64,000 nt of DNA, taken from NCBI GenBank assembly GCA_010015805.1, contig ML978137.1:124001-188000 (forward strand), in the 5' to 3' direction. Positions 23,201-35,910 of the stretch are shown here, piece after piece. The stretch comes from Rhizodiscina lignyota. Its lineage: Eukaryota > Ascomycota > Dothideomycetes > Aulographales > Rhizodiscinaceae. Under the pieces are notes generated by a model. That model did not search any database and was not told where the DNA came from. It was given only the letters and a program-made list of their open reading frames with translations. Each line of letters opens with the position of its first letter. The stretch's first letter is position 1. Both the position numbers and the translations under genes were made by a program.

Positions 23201-25774
23201 ATGAAAATGCTGGACGCTTCTCCAACGAGCCAAAGAAGCCGGAGCCCTTGGAACAGGACGACTACTATGTGAGCAGTATCCCTGAAGGCTCATATCAGCG
23301 CTGGGCTGCGACAGAGCAACTACAGCGTGCAAAGGCGTTGTATGACTCGGAGATGAAGATGTATGCGGACCGCATAAAGGAGAAGTCCGAGCGAAAAGGT
23401 ATGAAAGAGAAGATGGCAATGGTTGCAAACATGATCAATGAAATGGAAAGTCTTGAGAAGCAACTTCTCGAGAAGGGCGCAAAGACCTTTAAAGAGCTCC
23501 ACCCAAACCTCACGACCTCCCAACCCAACAACCAGCAATCCACATTCAACAGCCTTGGGTTCTCCGGTGTCAACGCCCAGAAATTCGGGATCAAGTTCAG
23601 CTTCCAGGTACCAGATCTGTCCTCAGCGACAAGGCAAGCTTACATTGAGATTTTCGAAGCCGCGTGGCGAGGAGATCTCGATGCAATCAAGACCTATACT
23701 CTGGGCCCGTGGGGAGCTGAGAGCAAGGAATCGCCACTCCTAATTGCTGTCAAAGACATGGCTGGCTCTTCTCCATTTTCGATTGCTGTTCTCAGAGGCC
23801 ATGTCGATACGGCCAAGGGCATCCTTGAGATTGCGCAGGCACAATACGCACCAAAGGAGCCAGTGCTGAAGCGCTACGAGATCGATGACGAGGAAGACGA
23901 AGACGTACACACGGATGAATCTGAAGCAGAAGATGAGATTCGTGTCTACAGCGAAATCATTGACGAGCGTTTCACCATTGACAATATTGGAGAAGTTGCC
24001 ACGCAAGTCAAAAGCCGAGTCAAGCCACAGAGTATGATGACATGGGGCCCTAATATCTCGCACTTTGTCGAGATGTCAGGTTCATCCAAGCTTGCTGACC
24101 ACTACGCTACCAAGTTGAACCAGTACACCGAAAAGGCAACCCGTCATCTTGAGGATGCCCGAGCTAAGCAACAAGTTCGCCGAGAGATTTTCTGCAGCTC
24201 CATGTTTGACTTTGCGGTCATCCTTGACGATCTCGAGATGTTCAAATGGCTGCTCGAATTGTATAGCAAGCACGCAAAGCTTACCGGCGGGGATGGTGAT
24301 TTTCTCAAGGATTTCGCTCACACCAGCAACGGTGCTTTCCTGTTTGCCCTCCGCCTTGGCCACACACGCATTCTCGCTGAACTCATTAAGCACACAGGTG
24401 CAGGGATCCCGCTGGAGGAGCTGGTGGAGAAGAGCGGCGTCGAGGTGAAGCGCAAGCCGAAGTACTATCAAGGCCTGACAGTGTATGGCAAGAAGCGTGC
24501 CGACTGGGCAGCCTCTGCACGCGGTGTTCATGTCTCCACTTTCAAGTCAGACATGCTGCCGCCACTTCTGGTCGCTGCTCACGCTGGCAATCTAGAGAGC
24601 GTGGAGTGGTTTTTGAGCGACACCCCCAAGCGATGTTACTCCGAGTTTGCAGAGGCAAACAAGGATTCTATTTTGGTCAAGACACTTGAAAAAGCGCCTG
24701 GGGGATTTGATGTTGCAGTTTCGGGTTTCCTTGAGAAGAAAAGTCAGTCGTTCTCTTCGATTGTCTTTTGCGGTGCTAACATCACGTCCAGATCATCTAG
24801 CGATACACTGCGCTGTTCTGTCCAAACCCAGTGTGGGCAAAGAGAAGCTCGTCAAGTATCTCATCTCTGCGTTCCCGCAGTATCTTGACACCAAATCAGC
24901 AAGTGGATATACACCACTTCATCTTGCATTCTCGTTGCAACACCCTCGCATCGCAAAACTATTGATCGCCAATGGTGCGAATCAAAAATGCCGCGACCTC
25001 AAAGGCAATAACTTAATCCACTCTCTGCTCTTGTCAGGAAATGATTTCGCCAAGAATAAAGCTCAGCGTACCCGCGATCTTCTCGAACTGATCGATCCTG
25101 CCCTACTCCCTTCACTCTTCACAGAGCGTTGCTCCGAAGAGCCCGGTTCCCTGACACCACTCCACCGCTGGATCCTCAAAGCCTCCGGCTACACCAACGA
25201 CACGGCTCGCTTCGCCGAATTCCTCGACCTCGTGCTGGAATATAGCAAAGGTGTGGAGCTCGACACGATCAACGGTGCGGGTGACACGCCGCTGCACACT
25301 ATCGTCAGCAAGAAGAGCACTCGCCTCCTGACCACCATCGCCACGCGCCGTCCGGACCTGCTGCATCGCGAGAACGCGATCGGCAGGACGCCAGTCGATG
25401 TGCGCTTCGACAATGACAACGCGCGGAAGCTGGCGAATCCGCCTAGCAACTTTCAACGCAATAGGCGGGGTCCCCTGGCGGACAAGGATCCAATTGAGTT
25501 TGCGCCGAAGGAGCTGACGGAGCCGGAGCCGGATTGGGATGAGGCGTGGGCGACGGCTTTGGGTGTGGGTTCGAAGAAGCGCAAGTTGGTGAGCTTGTTC
25601 GAGGCGAATGAGGTGGCGAGGAGGTTGACTGCAAGGGAGGTGAAGAAGAGGAGGATGGAGTATGGGCAGGTTGTTAATGTGAACGACCCGGCGCCTGCGG
25701 CGGTGGATGAGCTGCACAGTTGGTATTGGACTTATGTTGGCTGCAATGAGATTCCACCACAAACTGTGAGCTAG
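20219..25774 (+). CDS. Giant ankyrin-repeat protein with nucleotidyltransferase-like N-domain
   Basis: Exons 20219-20846, 20897-24742 and 24792-25774 give 1818 residues; the introns are 50 and 49 bp with CTAAC branch sites. Residues 140-270 carry GSSVVSALL (148-156), SDVDLFLYG (181-189) and GFDVDCS (250-256). Together they have the order and spacing of a polymerase-beta-type nucleotidyltransferase site (GS, DxD, third Asp). The next segment (QTNTIDLSRRSPSYENRLSK) is highly ordered. Ankyrin repeats begin near residue 330 (GRTPLQLAI, GRTALHLAAALGRLEMVRIL) and recur to the C-terminal third (GYTPLHLAFSLQHPRIAKLL, GDTPLHTI). They are interrupted by an acidic insert (EEADEEESDED) and a Lys-rich coiled stretch. 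No signal peptide or membrane segment is seen, so it is probably cytosolic or nuclear. The start ATG is at 20219; GTG lies just upstream in frame. Confidence 0.88.
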
Positions 25775-26047
25775 ACTGGGGGTTTCTGTAACTTGAAACG
25801 CACATGTTCCACTTATACTGTTATGAATCCGAATGTCGTTATGGGCTTGTGGTGTCTGCAGCATTGTGGAAACAATTCACACCGGGAGCATAAGGGTTGT
25901 CAAGTGAGATTCAATTATTTCCATGATCCTATTCACATCTTCTACCCAATGCTCATATGGGAGGGAATTCTTCACGTGCATGACCAGTCCCACTTGCACA
26001 TGTACCACTTCGAAAGAACCTTGAGAGAAGCATCTCCACCTTAGCAG

Positions 26048-28298
26048 CTACTCCTCTGCTCCCTGTGTCGCAATGGCCGCAGCCCTAACCTCTGTATCAT
26101 CGCTCTCCGCCGTACTACTCGTCGGCGGCCTCTCCAGAATGGTCGAGTCCTTACCTGCCTCCGCCTGCGCAGCAATGATGCCAGCCGGCGGACTCGCAAG
26201 GCCGAACGGGTGCTCGTCATCCTCTGCGTCGAGCTGCATGAGGTACGTTTCCCATAGCTCAATGAGCTGTTTGAACGCGTTAGCTTCTATTCGGCGGAAT
26301 GTGCCACATGGACAGGGGAAAGGACGAAAGAAAACTGACCTCCTTCTGCGCCTCCACACCTCCCTCCAAGAACGTCTCAACTCCACTCTTGAAATCCTCG
26401 ACCTTCTCCCTCTCGAACCGCTCCAGCTCACCTCTCATCAATCGTCCCATGTCCTCGAATAGCAATCGTGCTTGGTGGACCTTCCTCTCCGCGTCGCCGA
26501 CCTCCGCACTGATCTGGCTGATCTTGTCCTGCTGGCTGCGTCCCTGCCTTAGCAACTTATCCTGCGCGTTCTTACGCTTCAGTAGCTCTGATTCCGCAGC
26601 ATGCCACGCGTGATATGCCTTTTGTCGCTGGTTGAATGCCTGCTTGACAGAACCAATGAGACGGATGTACTCATCAACGACGATGCCGATAGTAAGGACG
26701 TCTTGTTGGGCTTGGCGTTGGTAGAGCTCCTGTATGCGTAACTGGATGTCTGACAAGCCATCCAACGGTCCGGACAGGGAAGGAGACAATTCGACGGCGG
26801 CGAGACTGCGTAGAGAAGCGGAGAACTCTGCGCACGATTCGGCGAGTGTTTTGCGCTGAGTGACAACAATGTCGGTGGCCTTGAGCAGCGCGCGAAGCTG
26901 ATTCTCAAGAGCGTCGAGGTAGACCTTTCGGTCGTGAAACCACTGTTCATCAAGTTCCGTAAGCCTCATAGAATTAGGGGGAGGGGGTGTAAGTTTGGGA
27001 GGGGGTTCAGGAGGTGGTAAATAGTAAGAATAAAGAGGCTCCCGCACATCATCATGTTCGACGAATTTTCCACCGCTGCCAGCGCCGATACCGATGGAGC
27101 TGAACATGCTCTTGCTCTCGTTTAGCATCGGATCTTTGCGCTCCTTGTTCTTGACGTCTACGTTGAACGCGTCGCTCTCCAGGAAGAGCTTGAGGTCACC
27201 GTCGTTTTGGAGGATGGGATGCGCGGCGGTCTTGTTAAGCATGCGCTCGAGCGCTTGGCGGCGCGACTCGACGAAGTCGGCGTCAAAGCGGCCCATTGCT
27301 TGCTTCTCGGGAGGTGGGGGGACGACGACGCCAGGGTTATTGTTATGGAGCTGGGTATAGAGCCAGAGGAAGTCCCTGTAGCGGCGGGAGACGGTGAATT
27401 CGGGGGTGCGGTAGGCTTTGGAGGTAGTCTGCGAGATGACTGTGTCAGTATGATATGTTTGTCTATGTTAGAAATCGCGCGGTTGTACCTTTGTCCTGAC
27501 AGCGTATTCGGTATGTGAAGAGGTGAGATCGCCAACTTTATGCGGATCGCCAACATTGATACTGAACGTCGGTCTCGCCGCTTCCAGCACGCTCATACTC
27601 GGCTGCGTCTGCCTTTGGGCTGCGCCATTTGCGCTCGCTGGAGGTTGTACCGGAGGCGGTTGTTTCGGTCTCGATGAGTCGTCTTCATCCTCCAGGTGGA
27701 CAGAATCCATCATGGTCCTAAGCGACGATGTACCAGAGGCGGATGCGGACGGCTGTTGAGCACGAACTGCCGCCTGCTCTTTCTGAGGAGGCGCTGGAGG
27801 TTCGTCTACAGCTGGAAACGCTTCGACATTGTCGCCCAGCGGGCCCAATGGGCCCATCGAGTCGTCGACGGCTTCCAGGCGTGTTGGTTGCGTGCCATAT
27901 CGCTTTGGCGTTCTCGACGCGCGGCCGCCTCCTCGCGGAGTTGGACTTGTGACTGTTTGTGATTCTGAGGGTTTCGGGGTTGATTGTGCTTCAAGCTTTA
28001 TGTTAGAGCGTGTGCGCAGTACTTTCGTTAGCAGGCATCTACCTTCTGTGGTGGAGGAATCTGTTTTTGGCGCATTATCGCGGGGAGGAACGTCTGAGCG
28101 GTCCGAAGTTAGTGAAGATGCTCATAATATTGCAGTGAAGATGCTGCACTGACCTCCCCATGGCGAATCACCCTCGAGGTCCATGATGTTGAATTTGTTG
28201 ATGGGAGAGATGTTCATGGCGGAGCGCAAGGTCTCCACCGATGATGGCGCGCCGCCGCCAAGCATCTCGTTGCTCGGCCTCCGCCAGAAGCCTTCCAT
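26048..28298 (-). CDS. VPS5: Retromer subunit VPS5 (sorting nexin 1/2 family)
   Basis: Exons 28298-28154, 28093-28043, 27988-27489, 27428-26340 and 26266-26048 give 667 residues. VPS5 forms the membrane-bending PX-BAR dimer of retromer and recycles receptors from endosome to Golgi. Disordered N-terminus with SPWGDVP; PX domain at about 200-320 with FTVSRRYRDFLWLY, the PPPPEKQ loop and RRQALERML; BAR domain at about 360-640 with long heptad helices (YRRQAQQDV-like region, AERKVHQARLLFEDMGRL, ETFLEGGVEAQKE joined by splicing to LIELWETYLMQLD). The fourth intron (26267-26339, donor GTCAGT, acceptor AACAG) is fixed by that join. Length and domain order are normal for the family. Its 3' end faces the ankyrin gene (convergent, 273 bp apart). 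Confidence 0.95.
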
Positions 28299-28882
28299 CT
28301 TTCACTCGCTGCCAAACCCCGGCATCTCACCGGAATTGCTCTTGTTTATTTGATTGAAGCTCATCGAAAGCTTTTAGAAGAGAATGGCGCACGGGTGACT
28401 CCCTTTTATCGTCATTTGCGGAAGCTGCCTGCGCTCACAGCTCTTACCTGTCAGCCAGGCTGGCCATGCGAATCAGGAATCGAAACAGCTTTCCGCCCGC
28501 CTTCCGTGCATATGATCACTGGTCTTGTGCCCAAAATCTCTCCGTTGGCCTTTCCACTGCTTTCTACTCCACTTGTGGCTTGTGTCTTCTTGGATTTCCT
28601 TTCATATCTGGCCCAATGTACCCTGGCTTGAGGGTGCAACGAATTGCTTGTACCCGGTGATCATTGACTGTCCTTCCTTCTCATATGAACTCCTACGAAT
28701 CAGATGAATGATAGATTGGCATATTTGTTGGATAATATCTATCTCTGGAAGGATTCTGCTCTAATCTCTACATGTCTCCATCAAAGTCTATCAGTCGCAT
28801 TTGCCCAGCAAACCTACTAAGTACGCCCTACCCCATACCTAGAAATAACTCAACTCTTCTCCAGATCACCTATTCGCATCAA
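28299..28882. other. Intergenic region, VPS5 promoter side
   Basis: No coding frame is convincing. The stretch carries the VPS5 promoter and the terminator side of the thioesterase gene. Confidence 0.6.
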
Positions 28883-29553
28883 TCATAACTTCGCTTTTCC
28901 ATTCCCGTTCCCATTATGCGGTGGCTCCGGGACGACAGCCGCCTTCCCATGCTCACATGCATAGCACACTTTCCCAGTCTCCTTGTCCCTCATGACTCCT
29001 CTCAACATACCCAACCTCTTCCCCAAATGTACAACCTCGCTCTCCACCAGCAGCTCCGACCCCTCAAGCGCTGGTCGCATATACGTGCAATTCAGCGTCC
29101 GACTGACGTGTCCCGAGTCCCAGAAGTCTTCGCGTGCGAGCGGAGCAACGGTCAGCGAGGTTAGCATATCGAATGCCAGCGCGACGAAACCGCCGTGCAG
29201 GTTGCCTGCGGCATTGCAGATGTCTGGGGCGACACGGAGGAGGAAAGTGGATCGCGCGACCGAAGGGTCGTTCTCGTCCATCTCGACGCTGAGGAGTTCC
29301 ACGTTGCGCCGGACGTGGCTGTCAAAGTTCTGCATGAGCAATGTACGTTAGCAGAGAATCTAATGGGACGGAGCCATGAGAAGGTACGATATACTGTGGG
29401 TGCTGGAATTAGGAGGGAAATTCATGCAGTGATAGTTTCACCAGATAGACTCACATCCGGCGCATATTGCGCGGCATAGTCCAGATACGCCTTAACGCGA
29501 TCAAACGGCGTGTCCTGAAGGTTTCCTGTCCAGCGGACTCCGCGAACCCCCAT
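28883..29553 (-). CDS. Hotdog-fold acyl-CoA thioesterase (4HBT family, THEM2-like)
   Basis: Exons 29553-29455 and 29329-28883 give 181 residues. The core NLHGGFVALAFDMLTSL (HGG followed by a helix with an acidic residue) is the PaaI/THEM2-type thioesterase signature, followed by RTLNCTYMRPALEGSELLVE, the central strands of the hotdog fold. Such proteins work as tetramers and hydrolyse acyl-CoA esters. The C-terminus is Gly/Asn/Lys-rich and ends in KAKL, not a canonical peroxisomal signal. The intron is long for this window (125 bp, GTGAGT to GCAG). The ATG at 29553 has a good AAAC context; the frame also opens further upstream through a possible CAG acceptor, so an extra 5' exon is not excluded. 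Confidence 0.85.
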
Positions 29554-29934
29554 GTTTACGGTTTGGACCTGTGAAAGGGTCAATGGAGATTGTTGAATCT
29601 ACATATCGAAAGTGCAGAGGAAGTTTACCGGGGTATGCCGCTTCGTGTCGCCTTTTTGTGAGCGAACCTCGGCTCGGCAAAATCTCGAAAAGGGATCGTG
29701 AGAAGAAAGGTAATCCTGAAGACAGGTCGACCATCATCTCCAGCAGTCAATTCTTCGAGGCTTGCGAACTGCCATGATATCATGAATTTTCTGTTTGAAA
29801 GTAAAGCCTCTGTTACAGACAAAAAACCTCATTCAACCAGCATCCCAATATTTAGTTATCCTCGTCATTCAATCCTCGAGGACGACGCCGCACCAACGAG
29901 GGAGGAGAGACAGTCGAAGGAGAATCGTATTCTA
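29554..29934. other. Short intergenic region, no gene seen
   Basis: This stretch separates two minus-strand genes. It is the promoter of the thioesterase and the 3' flank of the ankyrin gene; no motif is recognised. Confidence 0.6.
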
Positions 29935-32533
29935 TCAGTAGCGATCGCGGTGAATTTCCAACTGATAAGAGTCTCCTTCATTGGAGTCCGTTGTCTCACT
30001 CAGCCCTTCAGACGCAGTATCCCACTGCAGCATAGTGCTCGCAACGCTCGCAGCCGTATTCTCTCTCCTCACCCTAGCAAACTCCGGTTGCATCTTCACC
30101 ATCTCAGTATGCTCTTCAATCTGCATACAAAGTCTTCGGAATGCATCAAACACCTCTGGACTGGCCTCCGGGATCCTAGTTTCTAACAGATCAAGAGGCG
30201 TGTAGCCGTCCAGGTTCTTCTCGTTAACATCAAGATCGACGAGTTGGCATGACAGGAGTTCGTTTATCGTCTCTACTGTCGCATAATGCGCAACAGAGTG
30301 TAGCACGTTGTACCCTGTGGCCGCAATGCGAATTTGATAGTCCGCGCCAGCCTCCAATAGCGCTCGGATAACGCCAGGTCGATGATATGATATCCCCAGA
30401 TGCAGCGCAGTATTCCCCTGGTCGTCCGCATGATTAATATCGGCGCCAGCTTCAATGACCATTCTCGTTGGAATCGCTCCTCCACTCGCGGCATGGAACA
30501 GCGCTGTGCGCCCGTTGATATCCTCGATCTCGAGGTCGCTGCGCTGGAGTAATAGCTCCAGCTGCGAATAGTCATTGCGGATGTTGAACGTGCTCCACAT
30601 CAACGCGGTGAGACCAGAGTCGTTTTGCGCCCGCAGATCTGCCCCGGCGTCGATGAGGAGAATCGCACATTCGGGGGAGGCGACATGACATGCGCAGTAG
30701 TGCAATGGCGTTCTCGCTCCTTCCACCACTTTGTTCGGATCTGCGCCGTGCTCGAGCAGGAGGCGTACTGCCTCGACATCGCCGCTCTCTGCTGCCCACG
30801 ACAACGCTGTCCTGCCGGTGGCATCTGTATCGTCTATCGTTGCCGTCGAGCGCATGAGCTCCTTAAATGCCTGGTTGACGCTCTTGCGGCTAATCTTCAC
30901 GACGCTTCTGTGTAGGTCTGGAAATTGGAATTCATCTAGTGTCTCCTCGTCGCATATTGCTTCTAATGTCTTCCGTTGGTCCTGTGTTACTGTATTGCTG
31001 AGGAGCTCGGTCCAGGCTTTCTGCATTGGCGTCATCCCAGAAAAGTCTTTGGCATTGCGGTTGGCTCCTTTGTGGAGGATATATCTGATGGCGTCTCCGT
31101 TACGCGCAGATACCGCATACTAACTTTCCCATCAGTGCTTCGTTAGTGCGTCTTCAGAATCTACTAACATGCAATGGCGTCTCTCCAGTCTTCACATCCG
31201 CATCCCAAGGTGACGCTAATCCTACGCTGAACAGGTCCTTAATCGAATCTACTTCGTTCAATAGACAATGGCGGAAGATCCGAGCAGTCGATGGCACAAC
31301 ACGGGGAAAGTTCAATGTCACTTCCGCGCCGCCCAGGGCCGTCATTTTAGCCACGAGCGAAAGCATCCGCTGAGCAACCCACCAGTACGGGAAGAAGTAT
31401 GTTACCTGGCTCACAGGTGCTTTGGCCCGACCGCACTTTACGTCTGAGCATCTCTTGTTCGGAGTTGGTTGGCCGCTGTAGCCTACGAATAGTGAGCCGA
31501 GGAGAGTTCGAAGCCCTTCGGTGGAATACACAGCGGATCCGACATGGCAGCTGCAGGGGCAGCTCTTCCTGCACTGGAACGGCTGGCGATGTTGGGCGTG
31601 CACCGCGACGCGCTGGTATCTTGCTGTCGTTGTCCGCCGTATTCTCAGCCCAGTATTCGCACCAGCAGAATCCTCATCGCGTGGTAGCACAGTCTCGGTA
31701 GTTTCTATAGCCAGCTGTGTTTGCCCTCTAGTGGCATATGGCGGTGGTCGTTCCGTCAGAAGATGTTGCTCGATGTTCTTGAATCTCTCCAGTAGTTCAG
31801 TGGAGTGGCTCCGAGTGATTTCCACCGACTTCCTAGTTTCGTCTTGGTTAAGTGAGTTTGCTCTGATCTGCTCTTCCTGAGATTTCAGAGCTTCGGTGAT
31901 GTCCCGCGCGATGTTCTCTCCCTGCTTCTCGATGCGTAATTGGGTGTCGAAGCTCTCGGACATGACAACCGAGACATGTTGAAGTTCGAGTTCGATACAG
32001 GACCTGCATACTTTATGAGAATGCTCGAGATTGACAGGCAGGATTGATTACTTACGATTTGAAATGGCCCATGAAATGGCGCAGCTCTTCACACAACTTC
32101 TCCAATTTTTTCTTCAACTTCTCAGCCTTGCTCTTTGCCAAAACCCAGCCAGTGCGGTTGTATTTCCTTGAACCGTTGTTAGCATCTTGCATTCGAATCA
32201 ACTCCGCAAGCCCCCAAAGCGCGTCCTTCGCATCCGAAAGCTTCTCGTTGAAGCGATCAACTTGTTCCTGCGAGAACACATCATTAAAATCCGGATGCTG
32301 ATTCAAGCTCGAATCCACCGTGCGTATGAGAATCTCCGCGTCCGTGAGGTCATTTAAAATCGAGTCGATTTGCTCGGGTGCATTGTATATCGTCTTAGCA
32401 GCTCTCACGGTCTCCCGGAGTGTACCAAGAATGGCCTGGATCAGATGGATTTTAGTATTCATTGCTGTCTAGCCGGCTCGTTCTTAGGATATGAACTTAC
32501 GATAATGCTAGTGGTAATCGATAAAGGATCCAT
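29935..32533 (-). CDS. STAND-type N-terminal domain plus ankyrin-repeat protein
   Basis: Exons 32533-32501, 32435-32056, 32003-31169 and 31119-29935 give 810 residues. It begins MDPLSITTSI and continues with a helical region (ILGTLRETVRAAKTIYNAP), the hallmark of the fungal N-terminal domain found on STAND immune-like proteins. Residues 150-215 are helical and charged. A cysteine cluster follows (C282, C286, C288, C290, H291, then C323 and C328) that could bind metal. Ankyrin repeats fill about 400-700 (GETPLHYAVSARNGDAIRYI across a splice join, TGRTALSWAAESGDVEAVRL, GNTALHLGISYHRPGVIRAL). There is no NACHT or NB-ARC domain between N-domain and repeats. Introns are 65, 52 and 49 bp. Related proteins act in allorecognition or signalling; the role here is unknown. 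Confidence 0.88.
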
Positions 32534-33305
32534 GGTTCAACTTCGCTTCAGAGAATTGGACCATGCTCTTGTGACGGCCGCTTCCTGCTGGATATGCCCG
32601 CTCTCACCGGAGAACAGGACGGGCCTATCAGCGGCCGCTGGAAACGCTTTACCATCAAGCAGTAGTCGAGATATTAAAGTCCTTGAATGCAGTACTAGAT
32701 TGTTCTTCTCACGAAGACTAGAGAAATGGGTTTGAAAGGTCATAGAATCAGAAATTCGAAGAAATTCACAGCTTGCCATCACAGCTACACTCCCCGGTGA
32801 CTTCGGACCGCGACGCGATACAGCTGTACAAAAGTGCGGAGGCTATCATGGTGTCCGCAAGACCTATGCAAGAAGCTCGTATTCCCGCCAATGAAAGATG
32901 CAGCAACTCAATAAGCTCATCGGTCCGAACAGGGATAGAGAAGGCCGGGGCCGCGAGGCTGAAGGGTTCGAGAAGCTTGCGGCCGCAGTTGGCCCCCAAA
33001 ATCGCATTGAAGGTGGAAAATGCGGTGCACATATTGGTGTTAGGCGATGATGGCGTTGTACCGCAACTGCATCCACCATACATCCTGTTTAGTAAGCATT
33101 TTCTGTGACAAATAAAACCCTCGATAGGAGGGGCCAAAAAGAGACAATGCGTCCGAATGCACCGAGGTAATTGGATATAGTAGAATTGGGGTATCATAGA
33201 ATTAGAGCTATAGCTGCAGGATCATCGTCATAATGCGTCGTGTAGACGTCTCTTCATCAATCGTTTGTGGACCACGAGATATGAGCCCATCTCCTTAGCC
33301 CATAC
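32534..33305. other. Intergenic region with overlapping unresolved frames
   Basis: A minus-strand frame at 32766-33197 (ATG at 33197; Cys-rich, 143 codons) and a plus-strand frame at 32773-33108 overlap almost completely. Neither shows a signal peptide, domain or splice-supported extension, so I call neither. Confidence 0.4.
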
Positions 33306-35910
33306 TTAAGACCCTCGTCTATCCCTCGTAGCATCAAGTGGACTCAGCAGCGCTCCTCTCTCCGATACAGGACTGATCACAGAACTGGGGCTGATAGCGT
33401 CCGGTGGCGTTACAATCCCCAATCCTTCCTGGCTCGGACGCCGTGAACTCTCGGACCAGCTACGCGCACGACTGATTTCAGATGGCGATATTGAGAGCTG
33501 TGCGGAACTGGGTTCTCTGATTAAGGGCCGCAAAGCGGATGACTCGATTGTGCCAGCAGAGTCCATCCGCGCTCGAGTGAATTTAAAATGTGACAGTTCT
33601 GTTTCGTCACCAGGAGTATTCGGATGACTGAAATAGCCATATGGTGATCTAGGCGAGGGTGGATGGATTGGCGTGAGACTATTGGAGTCTGGGTGGTGGT
33701 CGGTATCTTTTGTCCAAACTAGAGTCTTCTGTGTGGATGGACGGCTTCTTCCACAGCATATGAGGCCTCTGATAGAATTAATGCCCATCGTGATCAGAAC
33801 GGTTGGATATCGAAAGGGGTACGTAAGACGACGGAATCGCCGTGTCAGACGAAGCCCGCGGAGGCTTTCTTCGTAGTTTGTTGTTGAGAGATGCGATTGG
33901 ATGCACCACTGAGAAGTGTTAGAATAGGCATACACCAGCAATGGAGAGGAACATACTTCAATCACGATGTAGATCATGCCAATGCCCATAACCACGGTAG
34001 AGAGAATCGTCCCCAGTCTCCAGTACGTGGTGACAGATGGCACATGTGTGAAATCCCACTGAGACAGATCCATATAGCCACCGATTTTTGACCAGATGCT
34101 ACATTGACAGTCACAGGTAACGAAAGCGCCGAATGTCTGCGACAGCACAATGTAAATGATCCAGGCGGTGTTGAACGTCTCGAGAAAAAGAAGGAAGCCA
34201 TTGGCCCACTGCCGGAAAGTCAGTTCATGGAGGGTGTCAACGTGGCTTTGGAGCCAATGTTTGAGACTGTGTCCTCTGTTCGGCTGGAACATGCTGAGAA
34301 GAGTAACTGTCGTTGCGATAAACGCATCCTCGACGCCTTTCACTACACTCCTTCGCCTCGTATGAAAGCCTTCACGAAATGGACGTGATCTCGACTCGAC
34401 ATAATTGAAGGTCGTGGTGCTTTGCAGTCGCGTGATATGAGGCTCCAACAATTGTTGCTGCTGCTCATCAGTGAGCCACCATATAAGCAGCTCGCCGATA
34501 AGTACGAAGAAGGCAATGATCGCAAAGATCAGATATCCGCCACTTCGGCAACCGAGGCCAACAGTCGGAGTGAAGTATGATAAGATGAATGCGCCTAATA
34601 TGGTGCAGCTAACGGTGGCGATAGCAGCGGTGATTTGCCATAGTTCTCTAAAGTCAAACCACAAAAGGCCCTCGTCGACGGATCCTAGGACCAGATTATT
34701 ACGTGCTTCCTCCTCGTTCTCTAGCCAGTTCCTTCCACGCGCTGCAACATAGCTCGCTTCGATATCGCACAGGATTGGATGAGCACAACCGTAATGCCAT
34801 CTAATTCGACCTTGGCCTGCAAAGTCTATGAAGAAGCTGCCGCGGATAAAGTCAGTCACACGGTTGATACGGACAACCCAGTTACGCATCTTTTCCGCTT
34901 CCGGACGATGCTCGAAAGACTGGAAGAACTCCTCTCTGATATGGGGATCCTGCAGGGATACGCAGACATGGTCAATGAGGTTGTTAAGCTTCATCCTAAT
35001 GTCATCGGCAGCAATCGGATTGCGATCAACGATGCAACTAAGGATGAGGACCGGCAGCCAAGAGAGGAGCAGCCCAAGGGCAAGGTCGTGTGCTGTAGGA
35101 TTCGAGCCGATTAAGTCGAATGCTGGTTGCTGTTAGTTGTCTCAAAAGAACCATATCTATCGGAAAGCTACATACCTCCTTGTATCGAAATGGCCAATGA
35201 GAACAAGAACCACATGGTCGATATAAATACCGGCACGACGCCCTTCCGTCTCCCATTGCGCAAGCTCCGCGCTAGGGATCGCCGTACTTCTCGGAGAGAG
35301 CTCGACGTATCCTTCAAGCGCAGGTCCTTGCTAAATAGCACTATTCTGAGTAGTCCTTCAGCCTCCTTTTTCATCGCTATTGGCTTCATTGTATATTGAT
35401 TCATGTTCATGAGGATGTACATCGAATCGCGCATGCTCGCAAAGTGGCTCTCTTCGCAGAGGGGATATGCGTTGTATGGTACGGACATGTCAACTACATC
35501 AAAAGCATGTCAGTCTCACAGAACTCTGTACCTGCATAAGGCTGAACTCACTCACCCATGAGAGCGCATGTTCCAGTGACCTTGATGTTCCACAGTATGT
35601 AGCTGAGGCTCGCCATAGGGCTGCCCACCCATCTTACGATGGCGAGCATTGTCCTCCAAAAGGCATTGCTCTCGAAGGGCGCCTGCAACAATATGCCAAT
35701 CACTGGCAGAATCCATGTCGTGATTGTACTGCTCGACTGACTCCACGGGTAGTAATCTGGAGCTGTTCCGCACACAGCATTACATCCTGCGACCGTGATT
35801 TGAGTGGACTGATTGGGTTCAAGGCTGCGCACAGGTCCGCTGTAGTTCCACCGTGCGATAAGGCTGGCGTTGTTCATGTACCGAATGGCACATTCAGTGA
35901 AGTTTGTCAT
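33306..35910 (-). CDS. Polytopic membrane protein of unknown function
   Basis: Exons 35910-35556, 35493-35176, 35122-33957 and 33908-33306 give 813 residues. It has an extracytosolic-looking N-terminus with Cys pairs (FTEC, GCNAVCG) and sequons, then seven or eight hydrophobic helices, including ITTWILPVIGILLQAPF, MWFLFSLAISIQG, LALGLLLSWLPVLILSCIV, YLIFAIIAFFVLIGELLIWW and ILSTVVMGIGMIYIVIE. The tail of about 190 residues is Ser/Pro-rich and probably cytosolic. The 48-bp intron 33909-33956 is stop-free and in frame. The frame is open about 18 codons upstream of the ATG without another ATG, so a missed 5' exon is possible. I recognise the pattern as a fungal membrane family without assigned function. 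Confidence 0.8.

Noticed and set aside
25112-25864. 250-codon minus-strand frame
   Set aside because: It is a shadow of the last ankyrin exon, rich in Arg, His and Leu, with no domain.
32766-33197. Cys-rich 143-codon minus-strand frame
   Set aside because: An equally open plus-strand frame covers the same bases; there is no signal peptide and no splice-supported partner.
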